From Hippopus hippopus (Eukaryota; Mollusca; Bivalvia; Cardiida; Cardiidae), in contig OX328103.1 of the NCBI GenBank assembly GCA_946811185.2, positions 6,390,132-6,454,131 of the forward strand: a DNA stretch of 64,000 bases, in the 5' to 3' direction. The translations under genes were made by a program, and so were the position numbers. Shown here piece by piece: positions 12,001 to 27,000 of the stretch (the stretch's first letter is position 1; each line of letters starts with the position of its first letter). The notes under the pieces were generated by a model. The model saw only the letters and a list, made by a program, of their open reading frames with translations. It ran no database searches and had not been told where the DNA came from.

Positions 12001-15000
12001 GGATTCAAGGTGCTGAAACTATCATAATCAGGTGTAGATGAAGATCAGACTGCACAAAATGTGCAGTGTGATCTTTGATCTACACTGTTTGGTTAGCTTA
12101 AATGTTATAAACAAAAGCAACCATAAAACTGCAGTTGTTTAGATCTTATTACTAGACCATGTGCATGTATGTCGCATGGGTTTATTTGCTCTCTAAGGCT
12201 TCACTCTTTACCAGACAATGATATTCAAGACTGTTATCAAATAATATAAGCATTTTCAGATGGCATAACCAATAGTGGCTCATATCACAGTTTTTGTGTG
12301 TTGAAAGGTTGATGACCATGTGGCAAAAGGAGAAATGCTGGTTACCTGTATTTTTATAAGCTTTGTTGCTGAATATTGTTAACCCTTAACATCAAATGGA
12401 AAAAAAATCAGACTTGTCCATATTAAAAGCTTTTGCAGGTAAAAAAGTTAAATTTTAGCAAAAACTGAAACATGAGGTGGGTGCGATTTAAGTGTTCTGG
12501 AAGCAGAAGATCACGTGATAGAAGATACAGGTCACATGGACAGAAGATGCATGGAGAACAGAAGAGTGGAAACAAATCGAACACGCTATCAAACCGAAAG
12601 TAGACCATTTCAAAAGAGATCTCCAAAATGGAGGAAATAACAGTGGCGACCTTCATGATCTTTCCTCTGATGGAGGATATGTTCTTAGGCGCGCGATCAC
12701 GTGACCACTTCCCTCTTCCGGCTTCTGTTAAAAATTTGGAAGAGTCAGAAGAGCTTCTAGAAGCAGAAGTCCACGTTCGATTTGACAGAAGCAGAAGAAA
12801 CAAGTCTCTTCTATTTTCAGAGGACATGAATCGAACAGAATTTATAATCTTCCACTTCTAGAACACATCTTCTGACTTAAATCGCACACGGCTATGTTTT
12901 GGGAGACTATTGATCCGGAACGACACATTACGCAAATGTCCGAATGCCCCTTTTCGCGTGTTGCAGGCCAAGTTTAATCCCTTTTTCGCACAATGTTTTC
13001 AAAAGCCTTCTTTCTCAGTGCCTTAAAACTCGAGACTGTGGTAAAGGGTTAAATCAAGGCATGGTTTTGGAAAGCAATTTTGTTCTATTTTCAGGGTGAT
13101 AGAAAGCCTATAGCCACAGAGTACAATCAGAAGTATGTTCGTCAATTATTAACGCCCGCTGATAGAAGTCAGATTAGTCAGTATGAAGAAATGGTGTTGA
13201 CTGGGAACAGAACACGTCGAATGAAGTATTTGATAGGCATTGCTTTATTTTCAATTACTACAAAATGTATTATTATACTGCAAAGAAATTTCTCGTGATC
13301 TGATTGGATAATCTGCCCCGAACATATATATCATGTACACTGGCAAAACCAACGTAAAAGCAGTTTCCCTTTTGGGAGCCCCGTAGACATGACTACACTT
13401 TCAACACAACATCCAAAACGGCGGCGTCGATCAAGATTAACATCAAGATTATGCGCCAAGCTGCACGTTTTAGCGCATATTACCAAGGTTTCAGTGACGT
13501 CAGTTTTCATTGAATCGGGGCACTCAGAAGGGAAATTCTACTTCGTCAGCGTACTCAATTTTTTAAACCAAAAAACAGGTAAAATTCGCTTAACAAACGT
13601 TGGAATGGTAAAACTTTGCAGTATAAAAAATTTGTTGTACGGTCAGGTGGCAGGGGACTTGGAAACTTGTTCACGGCTGTGGTGAATCATGTCACCCCGA
13701 GCCGAAGCCGAAAGCTCGGGGCGACATGATTCACCACAGCCGTGAACAAGTTTCCAAGTCCCCTGCCACCTGACCGTACAACTAATACTGTATATGTGGA
13801 TACTGTATACGTGGCGAAAAATTTGCCAAATACCAATAACGAACATTTTGCGTACTGAAATATTTGGGAAATCAGGACACTCATTATTTGTTGGTGTACT
13901 TGTGGTTAAAAATGCAAACAGAAAAGTTTGTGAATTTTTCAAATTCGCAAAATTGCAAAATTTTTCACGTTGCAAAAATTCCACTTATGCAGTATAGACG
14001 CATGTCGAAAAATTTGCATTTTACCGATTACGAACATTTTGTCTTAAGAACAATGTCCGTAACAAAGAAACAAATGAACAAATGCATGGCTGAAAAAAAT
14101 CACATCTGGTGGGATTCGAACGCACGGCGGACAAATACCCTCATCCTTCGAGGTTCAAAAGACCAATACCATAACCACTGAGCTAAAGAGATATCTCTTT
14201 GGCTCAGTGGTTAAGGTATTGGTCTTTCAAACCTCGAAAAATGAGGATCTTGTCCGCCATAGGTTCGAATCCCGCCGGATGCGGTTTGTACTGCCATGCA
14301 TTTGTTCATTTGTTTCTTTGTTACGGACCTTGTTTGTAAGATTTGCAACTGGAAATGTTTGCAAATTCAAGACACTTGTTATTTGTTGGCATACTTGTGG
14401 TAAAATACTCAAACTAAAAAGCTGACGAAATTCTCAAATTGGCAAAATCGCAAAAATTTCCACATTGCAAAAATTTTCACTTATACAGTAGTAATCCATG
14501 AAGTGTATACATGGATATATATGCATGTCAAAAATTTGCGAATTAGCAATTACAGACATTTTGCATACAGAAATGTTTGTGAATTCAAGACACTCCTTAT
14601 TTGTTGCTATAATTGTGGTAAAATACATGAACAGAAAAGTTTGTGAATTTTTCAAATTTTCGAAATCGCTAACATTGCCACATTGCAAAAATTTCCTCAT
14701 ATACAGTAAATTTTGCCGTATTTTCTGTCTCTGGGTGAAAAGAAATTCCTGTGTAAGGTAATGGTCCACAGTAATTCTCTACCAGATATCCAACTTTTAA
14801 CTTGCCCATATTGTAAGCGTTATATTGACAGCAAGTTAACCCTTTACCTCACGATCCTGAGTATTTTACCAGTGTCCCACGTAAGTGAGAAAGCAGCCAG
14901 TGGCTTCAAAAGACGGTAATGTTGTGCAAAGTACTAGTAAAAAAACTTCAGGAATGCATAGATAAGTGAACTAGCCACCGCAGTATAACTGACATAATGT

Positions 15001-18000
15001 TAAAATCGAAAACAAAGCAATCAATTATGCTAATTCAGTTTCTTTGTTGTTCTTATTGGAGAAATGCCATTTTAACAGCTTATGTCATATCAAGGTGACC
15101 AGTGCACCTACACATGTGTTTCTTGGCTTTCTCACACCAGGACTGACACAACTTTCTTTACAAGCCACTTACTATTTTTCTCACGTGGTAATTCAATACA
15201 AACATCGAACATTTTCATTTTAGGTATTTTGTGTCCAAGTGGTTTTACAAGAATGACCCAACATTTCAATATTCCACCAAAGTAATCTGTGTTTTAACTG
15301 TTTCCCTGATTTGTGCTTATGAGGTATGAATTCTTTACTTTTTTTGTAGTTAATGTTTTTGTTTAACCCTTTACCACACAATCTTAGGTTTTAACGATCC
15401 TGAAGAGTAACACTTTTGAAAACATTAGGGAAAAGGAGAAAGTGCTGGAAACCAGCATTTTCTCCTTTTCCCCCAAATGTTTTCTACTCTATCAAAGACA
15501 GAAATAATCATTTGAGCTACATTCATTTTGTCATCTGCAAATGTTTTCAATCTGGGTGTGCCCAGAACTTTGTCGTGTGGTAAAGTCTAAAAGAAAAGAG
15601 AAATTTATAAGTGGAACATACAATGGAATCAGTTATTTAACCTGTATTGAACAATCCCATGGTTTTTTATACGCCGCCGGAGGCAACGTATATTGGCGTC
15701 ATCTTCTCCGTCTGTCCATCCGTATGTCTGTCTGTTCCTTTGTCCGTCTGTATGTACGTCCATTTCTTGTAAACGCAACTCCTCCCACATTTCTTGACGG
15801 ATTTGGATAAAATTTTCACAGAATGTTTCTCATCATGTGACCTATTGCATATTGTCAGGTGTTGCGATTTGTAGCTGCGTCATGGAAAAAGGGGGCTTCA
15901 TGTTATATTTCATTCCATTTCTTGTGAACGCAACTCCTCCCACATTTCTTGACGGATTTTGATAAAATTTTCACAAAATGATTCTCATCACATGATCTAG
16001 TGCATATTGTCAAGGTTTTGCGATTTATAGCTGCGTAATGGAAAAAGGGGGCTTCATGTTATATTTCGTTCCATTTCTTGTGAACGCAACTTTTCCCACA
16101 TTTCTTGACAGATTCTGATAAAATTTTCACAGGATGTTTCTCACCACGTGACCTAGCACACATTGTCAAGGTTTTGCAATTTATAGCTGCGTCAAGAAAG
16201 AAGAGGGCTTCATGCTATATTTCATTCCATTTCTTGTGAACACAACTCCTCCCACATTTCTTGACGGATTTGGATAAAATTTTCACAGAATGTTTTTCAT
16301 CATGTGACCTAGAGCATATTGTCAAGGTTTTGCGATTTATATCATGGAAAAAGGGGTCTTCATGTTTTATTTCATTTTTCACCAATATCTCTTTAATTAC
16401 TGGACATATCTCAGTGGATTTGGATGAAATTTTCACAGATCATGTGACCTAGCGCATATTGTCAGGGTTTTGGAATTTATTGCTGTGTCATGGAAAAATG
16501 GGGCTTCATGTCAAATTTAATTTTTCATCGATGTATCTCCAACTAATGGACATACTTTCATGAAACTTTATATTTTTATTGGTTAATCAAAGCCAAAGAC
16601 CAATGAGTCTGCCGTGTGTCCGTCTGTCTATCCATCAGTCCGTGCATAAACCTTTTAGATCACAAGTAACACAATACATGTATATCCATTGAGCTACCCA
16701 GGCAGGTGCTAGAAATTCCAACACTTTAGTCTCTATAGCTAGCTGCTTGAAATAGCAGCCATGTGGTGGCGTATATTGTGACGACAGCACTCTTGTTGAT
16801 CCTGAGGTTTAGAACTTTTTTAAGGATTGTGAGAGAAGGAGAAAATGCTGGACACTATAGCATCGTTACATAGAATGAAAATGTACACGCATATTTCATG
16901 TATTGACTTATACAGAAATACCGTTAAAAATTACATATTTTAAGGTTCCTAAAACACTTCATACAGTTTTGAAAGCGAATAAATACCGTAATAGGAGTTG
17001 GTGATAATTTCTGTCATGTGGACTTAACATTGTCTGCCTCTGTGTCATCTGCCTCGTCTGTGTTGTCGGCAAAAATTTTGACATTTTATAATATCTCTGT
17101 CATTACTGAAGATATTTACTTCAAACTTACACTAGGTGTTAGGTGTAAAAAGAGGAACCCATACAACAGGGGCAGGTAACCATCAAAATATTTGTGACAC
17201 AGTTATGCCCCTTTTGCCACTCAGAATTTTCACTGAAAATCCAGCTATTTCTAAAAGCAGCTTCAGCCAGGTGTTGGCACCCGTATGCGGTGCTTTTGTT
17301 TCCTTTTCTCACAATGTTTTTCTAGTCTTTTAAAGAGCAAGAAATAGAATTTGTCATGTGCAAGTGCTTTCAACTAACCCTTTACCAAACAATCCTGAGT
17401 TTTAATCTCAGTCGAAAACTTTTAAAGCGATTGTGAGAAAAGGAGAAAATGCTTTTCCACAGTGTTTTCTACCCTTTCAAGGAGAAATCTCATCATTTTA
17501 GCCACTTTTAATTTGTTGTCTGTAAATGCTTTTAGAATTGGACTAGAGCAGAATGTTGTTGAATTGTACACAATTAACTCTTACCTGAAAAAAAAAGTAA
17601 AAAACTTGTTCAAATTGAAAGGATTTGCAGATGACATATTAAAAGTGGCTCAATTAATTGGGTTTGTCTGAGGTAAGAAAACATTGTGGGGAAAGGAGAA
17701 AAAGCTGTTTACCAGCATTTTCTCCTTTTTCCCACAATGTTTTCGAAGGTTCTCTTTACCAGGGTAGTTAAAACTTTGGATTGTGTGGTAAACAGTTAAC
17801 TCTTTACCACACAATCACGACTTTTAACAACCCTGAGAAAGGAGCCTTTTGAAAACACTGTGAGAAAAGGAGAAAATGCTGGTAACCAGCATTTTCTCCT
17901 TTTCCCACAATGTTTTCTACTCTTCCCAAAACAAAATTCAATTTTCAAGTCACATTTATTTTGTCGTCTGCGAATGCTTTCAATCTGGACAAGTCTAAAG

Positions 18001-21000
18001 TTTTGTCATTTGGTAAAGAGTTAAGAGGAGTCAGGTTTTGTATTCATCAATCTGCTTAAGTCTTATTCTATATTCAGAAAGTTACACAACTTTGATAGGC
18101 TAAACCATCTGGTTTAGCCAATCAGAAGTTGTGTTACTTTTCAAATTCTTGACAATAAGACTAAGAATATTCGTAATCTTGAACAATTGATGAATACAGA
18201 CCCTTTATTGTTTAATGTGTTGTTTAGAGTTTCGCTCTAATTTCAGTTTGGTATTGTCCTAATATTGATCGTGAATGAAATTGAGACACTGATACCATAC
18301 CTCTATCCGGGTGCTGACAACAGTACTATGGATAATTCAACGGATACAGAGGGACTTTATCAAGTTCGAGTTGGTCTAAATGTATTTTCAAGTAAGTATC
18401 AAACTTCCCAACGATGCATGAGTTTACACACAATGACTTTACAAAAAAAAACAATGGACACAGAGGGACTTTTTTAAGTCTGAGTCGCTTTAAATGTATT
18501 TTCAATTAAGTATCAAAATTCTCCATGATGCATGAGTTTACACACTATTGACTTTACACAAAACAATGGACACAGAGGGACATTATAAGGTCCGAGTCGC
18601 TGTAAATGTGTTTTCGTGTAAGTAGTGCCGATAATGCATGAGTTTACACACTACTGACTACATACAATACAGCAGACTTTATCGAAACTGAGTTGCCCTC
18701 AATGTGTTCTCAAGTAAGTAAAGAAATTTGCCTTGATGCATGAGTTCACACACTACTGACTGAAGATAATACAAGAGACATAGAGGGACAACAGAGCTGT
18801 CCTCAATATGTTCTCAAGTAAACAAGGAAATTTCTCTGGATGCACTGGTTTACACACCACTGACAAGATAATACAACAGACAGAGAGGGACTTTATCAAT
18901 TCAGTAAGTAAGTAAGTTTTTTGAAATTTCCCACGATACACAAGTTATCTTACTACTTCCTGCATACAACATGCAGGACACCAATTTTGTAAACATTTTG
19001 GCTGAAGTAGAAAATTTTGTAATAAGCAATTCTGTATACTTATCCAAAGTGTCTTCACATCCTCCTGCAAATATGTGTACCTTCCAAATTAAAAACATCT
19101 GTAGATGACAAATTCCAACTTGGTACATATGAGCTTAAATTCTATGGTAGGGTAGAAAACATTGTGGGAAAAGGAGAAAATGCTGGTTACCAGCATTTTC
19201 TCTTTTCCCACATTGCTTTCAAAAGTCTGCTCAGACAGGATCGTTAAAACTGGGTATTTTGTGGTAAGAGGGTTGATTTTCATTTGTGGCCAGAGTCCAT
19301 ATTTCAATTGAAGTCCATAGGTTCAAGTGAAGGGTTTTGGGGCAAATTTATCTAAGTAGTAATATGAATTAACCTATAGACATATTGCAGCATCTGCTAA
19401 CCAGCATTTTCTCTATTTCCTACAATGTTTTCTTCTCTGTCATAGACAGATTCAACCATTATAGCCACATTAAATTTGGTGTCTACAAAATGCTTTCAAT
19501 AAAGACAACTCTAAAATTTTGTTGATTGGTAAATAGTGACATGTACAAATGAATGCCATGAAGGTATAGGGATATGTAGAGGATATTTGTTTTTTACGAT
19601 GAAAGATCGAAATTTATTTCATCTCGTGAACATCATCGGTAATATTTTCACTCGTGGCTGTGCCACTCGTGAAAATATTACAGATGATGTTCACTTGATG
19701 AAATAAATTTCGATCTTTCACCGAAAAAAACAAATATTCTATTTATTTCATGCTTTTAACCCTTTCTGCGGGGAACTTAATCAAAATCCAGTACAGTTCT
19801 TTTCGGTCATTCCCCGTGGCGTACCCCCTCTGCATAGCAACACATTACAATATTACGTCATGCGCGAGAAATGTAAGGTAAATTACATCATATTTCTATC
19901 TAGTTGTGAGGCACGCGCATTTTACCTAGGTAACTAGTGCGTGGGAACAACTGTTTCCGCCTTCAGTTAAAGAGTTAGAATATAAAAATTGGTATTTTCA
20001 CTGGTCATAACCATGAAATATCGAAAAATATTTCACCAGTATTTCTCGATAACCTACCGGAAAGCATGAAATAAAGTTGTGGTATTGTACACCCATCTGT
20101 CTGTCAATATGGCCCATCTAATGTAGAATATCAGATGAATGCAGTAACTTATTATTTTATTTTTACTTTCAGTTTCTGTCATGATATCTTTCATTGTTTC
20201 TTCACTACTGACCTTGTACTCGATATTTCAAATTTTGGTGAATTACCGTCACAACCTGAAGTTGATGTTTAAAGGAGCGTACAACCATTTTCCTTTTAAC
20301 AGAGAGAACAGGCGCCCACATTTCATCATGGTAGGTTTATTCACATTGAATTTTAGGCTATGTGAATGAAATTCTTTTTTTATAGATCAATAAACAGGCT
20401 TTTTCTAAACATGACACGTGATAGCTCAATGCGAAAGAAAACAAAAATGTCTAAAATAGAAAGAATATCTATTTTTGAATGCAATATAAAGTTTGGAACC
20501 AAAAAAGTGATTACATGTACATGTACCTGTAATAGGCAATTGGAATCAGTGTCGGTCTTTTAGCATTGAGCCCGAATTAAACCCCAAACCACATGAAATT
20601 TTGGACTTTTCCAAACCTATTTAGCATCTTCAGACAAAAAAACAAATGTTGCTCAGTTTGTGAAAGTTGTCTTTGATAGAGTAGAAAACATTGTTGGAAA
20701 AAGATAATCTGGTAACCAACATTTTCTTTTTTTTCCACAATGTCTTCTTTCTTAAGGTCATTAAAGCATGGAGTTATTTGGTAAAGGGTTTATTTCTCAT
20801 GTGAACAGTGTATTTCAGTGCATGCAGTCTGATCTTGGATCTACCTTTTTTTTTCCAGCTTTGAACTTGCAATGGTTTTCTGCATCTTTACCCTTTACCA
20901 AACAACAAGAATTCAGACTTGCAGTCGCAGACAACACATTAAGCATGGCTTTAATGATGAAATAAATCTCTGAAATGCCAAAAAAAAACATTGTGGGAAA

Positions 21001-24000
21001 AGGAGAAAATGCTGGTCACCAGCATTTTCTCCTTTTCTCACAATGTTTTCATAGAGCTTCTTCCTCAGGGTTGTCAAAACTCACAATTGTGTGATAAAGG
21101 GTTAATTACTAACTGAGAATGCACTTTTCATTTTTTTTTTGCACTACAATAGTTGATAAGCCCAGTTTCACAAAAAACTTAAGTCTCGTATTTTGCTCAA
21201 TTCCGCTAATGCACTCATTTTCATCTGAACTAAGTTGAGTTTGCTATTTGACAGAAATTTCGTTGACATTAACAGACTTTAGTAATGTTCTCGAAGAGCT
21301 TATATAACATTTCAGACTTGGGCATAACTGTCCATAGACAGCATTGTCATAGATAGCAAAATAAACAGACTTAAATCAGTTAACAGACTTAAGTTTTGCT
21401 GAATTGAGTCTGGAAATTCAGGATTTGAGATTGATACAAAAGTCTGTTCATGTTAGTGAAATGCGTCTCAAATAACACACTCAACTTAAGTCGGAAAATA
21501 AGTCTTTTAGCAGATTTTAGAATAGTAAGACACTTAAGTTTTTCTGTGTAACTGGGCCCTCTTCTTTTTCTTGTCACAGTCTGACAGTTTAGCATATGCA
21601 GGATCACAAGTTGGGTATATTTTGTGGGGTAAGTGAAATGTTTTACATAATAGCTTATTCATGCAATAGTTCTAATTTCAACAAGTTATTCAACAGTTCT
21701 ATATCAATATGAAAACAATATTATCAACAACAAAGCTTATGATATATTTTTTGACATCTTTGAATGCTTGTCCATAAATTATAACAAATTTCACTCTTCC
21801 AAACTGAAAAGATATCTGCAGAAGACTAATTCGAAGCCGGTACAAAAAAAAATATAAATTTCTTGGACAGGGTAAAAAATATTAAGGAAAAATGAGTTAA
21901 ACAGGTTTCCAGCTTTTTCTTTTTTTCGGTTAATGTTTTCGAAAGGTTTTTTCCTCAGGGTTGTTAAAAGACACAGAATTGTTTGCTTATTATTAATAAT
22001 TTTCCCAGGGGTCCTGCATGGCTTGGTGGTAAAGTGTAGGACTCATGACCTGGAGACCCCAGGTTATGGCCTCACGGGATCAGCTAGGTTTTTTGTGAGA
22101 GTGTCCTTTGGCAAGACAAAGACACTTTAGAGCCCTAGCCTAGTACTGGTGAAACCCAGGAAGTACATGAGTATGTGAGCTGTCGCTGTGATATGGCTGA
22201 AATAATGTCGAAAGTGACAAAAAACACAATTCAATAGATCAATTGATCTATCCATCGGTCAATCAATTGATCCATCCATCCGTCAATCAATTGATCCATC
22301 CATCCGTCAATCAATTTATCTGCTATCATTGTATATTGTCACACAATGAAGTCTCCAGTTTTCTTCTGACCCATATATTGTTAGATGTTTTAAGAACAAA
22401 CAAATTTGTCTTGTATTATGCCTAGTAGAGCATTTCAGGCCCTCGTGGACCTCTTTTTAAATTGTTTCATTGATATTTCAGGATACATCATAGTTTTTCT
22501 AGTGCTGCTGATCTTTTGTTTTCTGATTGCTTACCTGATTATTCTACCACTAGCGGGGACCATACCGAAGAGCATACTGCTCGTCATTGTGAATGCAATG
22601 TAAGTAAAGTTTGGTTATACAGTAGCTGTGCAGTCTAAAATTACTGTCAAATGTTAAGCTGGAATAATTTTGATCTCTACTCTCACAACTTGCTTACACA
22701 TCATCAAATATAGACAACTCTTTTGTTCTTGAACCTCCAAATCGACAACAATGTGTCAAATTTTTTTCTATGAATTTTTTTAAAGAAAATTTTCACTCAC
22801 TGAGCTATATTTGAATGTTGTCTGCCATTCCTTTGGATTTGAATAGCTCTAAATTGTTGCTTTTTGGTAAAGGGATAATATCCTTGTGGGAAAAGGAGAA
22901 AATGCTTGTTACCAGCATGTTATCCTTTTTCCTACAATGTTTACTACTCTTTGACAGACTATTCTCACCATTTGAACCACATTGAGATTGTTGTCTGCAA
23001 ATGCTTTCAGCATGGACAAGTCTAATATTTTGTTGTCTAGTAAAGAGTTATTTTTTTCCAAAGCTGTCAGAGTTATAAATAGCAGTATATTTCTTCTTAC
23101 ATTACTGCCAACTTTAATATTTCTGTCCTGCTGTGTCTGTGAACCAGGGACATATTATTAGCATTTTAGACTTCCTGAAGAAAACCTGCACTGTCCATGA
23201 CAGTTATAGACTTTTATGACCACTTATTTTAAATGTAAGGCATTGAAGCAATACTGGGCAATCATAGCCCTCTTTGGCCATCATGGCCTTCTTGATCCAT
23301 TATTGTCTGGTTATATTTTTGCAGACCTGCAGTGGCTGTGTACCAGGCACTGATCATTATACAACAGGTTTCCTGTGGTATACTCCTGCAGTCAAGTCAG
23401 ACTCGTTCTGACAAGGGCAAAGAAATTAGCAGGGCTGTGCTTGCAGTAGACAATAGGTAACAACTAAATAAATTTGGGTGGCTTAACTCTTTACCAAATG
23501 ACAAAAATGAAGACCTGTCTAAATTGGAAGCATCTGCAGACAAAATTTGAGAGTGACTCAAATGATGGAATCTGTCTTTGATAGTGTAGAAAACATTGTG
23601 GGAAAAGGAGAAAATGCTGGTTACCAGCATTTTCTCCTTTTCCCACTATGTTTTCAAAAGGCTTCTTCCTTAGCGTTGTTAAAACTTGGGATTTTGTGGT
23701 AAAGGGTTAAAAGTTCAGTAGTGGCCAAAAGTAATGCGGGTGTTAAAATGCATTTAAATTTAATCATACCTTTCAAAAGTATTAATTCATTGTGAACATG
23801 ACAATCTGTTATTGTCCGGTAGGTTCACATGATAGTCACTGGTAGAAAAATGAATTTAAAAACCTGATAAAAAGTAAACAAAAGATAGAGTGACCTGGCA
23901 ACTTTTGACCTATTTTTAAATTTCATTTCCCTGCCAGAGACTAACGCTTGGACCGACCATACAATAACATATTATTATATCTAACACCCGCATTGTTTTC

Positions 24001-27000
24001 TTTTTGGCCTATTGGGCCTTTTACTCTTTACCAAATGTCAAAATTGACACCCCTCCAAATTTGAAGCACTTGCAAACTAGAAATTGAATGTGACATAGAC
24101 CATGATTTTCCTTAAAAAGTTTAGTAAACATTGTGGGAAAAGGAGACTATGCTGATTACCAGCATTTTTTCCTTTTCCCACAATGTTTTCCAAAAGGCAT
24201 CCATCTTAGGGTAATCAAAACTCAGGGTTGTATGGTAAAGGGTTAAAGGAGTATTTCAGTACCTTGATCGAGTAATGCAAGAGACTGACAACAACACAAC
24301 AGTTATCAGGTGTATACTCTTGCAGCCAAATCTGTTCAAATAGTGAATATTATTACATGCTTTTTGGTAGTTCATCGGGAAATAATGGTGGATTTTACGG
24401 TTTGATAATTCATGGTTATGACCATTAAAATTTACCTGTAATTCTTCAATTGAAGGTGGAAACAGTAGTTTCCACACACTAGTCACCTAGGTAAATAGTG
24501 CATGCCATTCAACCAGATGGAAAGATTGCATAATTTACACGCACTTACCCTATATTTCTCACGCTTTATGTAATATTGTAATATGTTGTTACATGTATTT
24601 GAGGGGGTTATGTCTTGGGAAATCACCAAAAACAAATGTACTGATTTAATGAAAGTCCCAACAAAAAAGGGCTTAGAAGCATAAAAGAAATAGAATATTA
24701 ATTTTGTTTTTTTCAGTGAAAGATCGAAATTTATTTCATTCCCTGAACATCATCGGTAATATTTTCACTCGTGGCTGAAAATATTACGGATGATGTTCAC
24801 TCAGTGAAGTAAGTTTTGATCTTTCACTGAAAAAAACAAACATCCTCTACATTTTGGATCTAAACTATCTGCTACTTAAATTAAGATTTTGAGCAAACAG
24901 TGTTGAATACAAAATTTGTATGTACATTTACTTGTTTTCCTTACTGAATGTAGGTTTCAAGTATGAAACTACTGTCTAAGTTCTGTTTTGTACTGGTTAT
25001 ATTTTTCAGAAAAATATACCACAATGTGTCATACTTTCTGTTCTTCTTCTACATTGTGTTGGGTTTGTTTGGCTGTTTGTTCACCATTCTAAAAGGTATG
25101 ATACTTGGGGTATTCTACCTGGCTAGACTTGAGAACTGTGGACTTCCTCGTGGGTTTGAGACCTGGGACAGAGGTGAGATTTCAAGCTGACTACATTTTT
25201 AGACTGGCCATTGTCTTCGTGTAAACTTTTTGACATTTTCTCGTATCTCTATTGTTACTGAAGATGTTTACTTCAAACTTTAGCTAGTTGTTGTACTATC
25301 TAAAGGGGAACCAACACCAGAATAGCAGGTACCTCTCAACATGTTTTAAACACATCTATGCCCCTTTTCCATCTTTAAATTTTATTGAAAACTCAATCAA
25401 GCTGTGGCACCAGCTTGCATTATTCTCTTGTTATTTTTTACTGTAAAATTGTATTGAAGGATTCAGTTTTTTGCTTAAGAGGTTTTCCTTTTGTTAAGAA
25501 TATTTCTAGGCACATCACTGAATAAGTTATTATATAATTTTCAACTTAACCCTTTACCAGACGACAATATTTCAGCCTTGTCCAAATTGAAAGCATTTGC
25601 AGATGACAATTTCAGTGTGTCTCAAGTAGAGCAATTTTTCCTTGATAGGGTAGAAAACATTGTGGGAAAAGGAGAAAATGCTGGTTACCAGCATTTTCTC
25701 TTTTTCCCACAGTGTTTTCATAAGGCCTCTTTCCCAAGGTCGTTAAAAGTCGGTATTGTGCGGTAAAGGCTTAATAGAGAAAAAAAAAAGTTCAACTAAT
25801 TAAACATTGTTTCCAACATTTTTTTCTTTTTCCACAAAGCCAATCTTCTCCAGGTTGTTAGAACTCAGGGCCTGTGCTTATAAAACTTGAGTTCGTGCTC
25901 AATTGAGTTTGTACTCAAAGTTTTAATTTGCTTTGTGCTTCTACAAGTACGACAATGTGAAATAACTACTCTTATTTCATCAGAAGAAGGAAAGAGAAGT
26001 TTAAAAATTTAAAAAGTTGCACTGTGAGGTGCATCAAATCAATTCTGCATGATTTTGAAATTTCATGCTCAACTGAGTTGAGTATAAAAAAAGTTTTCTA
26101 AGCACCGACCCAGGATTGTTTGGTAAAAGGTAATAAAGATTGTGATTAAGTTAGAAAAAAATTGAAAACTTTGTTGAAAAAGGAGAAAATACTGGTAGGC
26201 AGCACTTTCTTATGTTCTCACAGAGTTTGCAAACATATCATAGACAAATGCATCATTTGAGCATGACTTAATTTGTTATCTGCAAGTGTTTTAAATTCAA
26301 ACTAATTTAAGATATCCCTTCCCACACAATTTCAAGTTTAATGACCCTGAGGAAAAAATGCATTTGAAAACATTGCAGGAAAAGGAGGAAACGCTGGTAA
26401 CCACAATCCACAATCATGACAATGTTTTCTAACATTGAATAAACAGATTTCAGTTTTTGAGACACTTTTTTATTGTTGTCTGCAAATGCTTTCAATTTTG
26501 ACAAGTCTAGACTTTTGTGGTGTAGTGAAGGGTCAAACTAATCTGTTTTAGCTAACATGTATTACTTGAGTTTTCTGGAAATTGGTAGTTTCTCTTGAAG
26601 GTTTTAACGTTATCAAACGTGTATGCATATTTGAATAGGCAGGTGTTCATAACACTGATTTGTGAAATAATTAGGATTATGTGGAGCAAGTTTTTTCCAG
26701 TTGATTTATTTCAACATTACATTATCGATGGAATGGGGGTCTAGTAAGCCCATTTTTGGTTAGAAAAAGGCTGGGGGAGTGTTAATTAGAGGGGTAGAGA
26801 TAATAAGAGACATTACGGTAGTCTAAGATATTGTTGTTGAGTAAAAAGTCTATGTTGATCTGTTTCAGGCTACATGTATTACTTGAGTTTTCTGTATGTA
26901 GAGGAATCCCACAGACACCCGGTGTTACTAGTTTTCTGTGATATACTCTATGATTACGCTCATAGACACGATATTAGATTAAAACGGTACGGGGCAGTGG

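Noticed and set aside
12423..12861. Overlapping open frames of 134 and 77 codons on opposite strands
   Set aside because: Both lie across an inverted-repeat element (12481-12887) and mirror each other.
14190..14290. Serine- or leucine-type tRNA gene
   Set aside because: The anticodon stem does not pair and the same sequence is present as an inverted copy next to it; treated as tRNA-derived repeat.
18447..18900. Alternative or mutually exclusive exons after exon 8
   Set aside because: The copies include stops, lack a 3' splice site and span exon plus intron, so they are tandem repeats.
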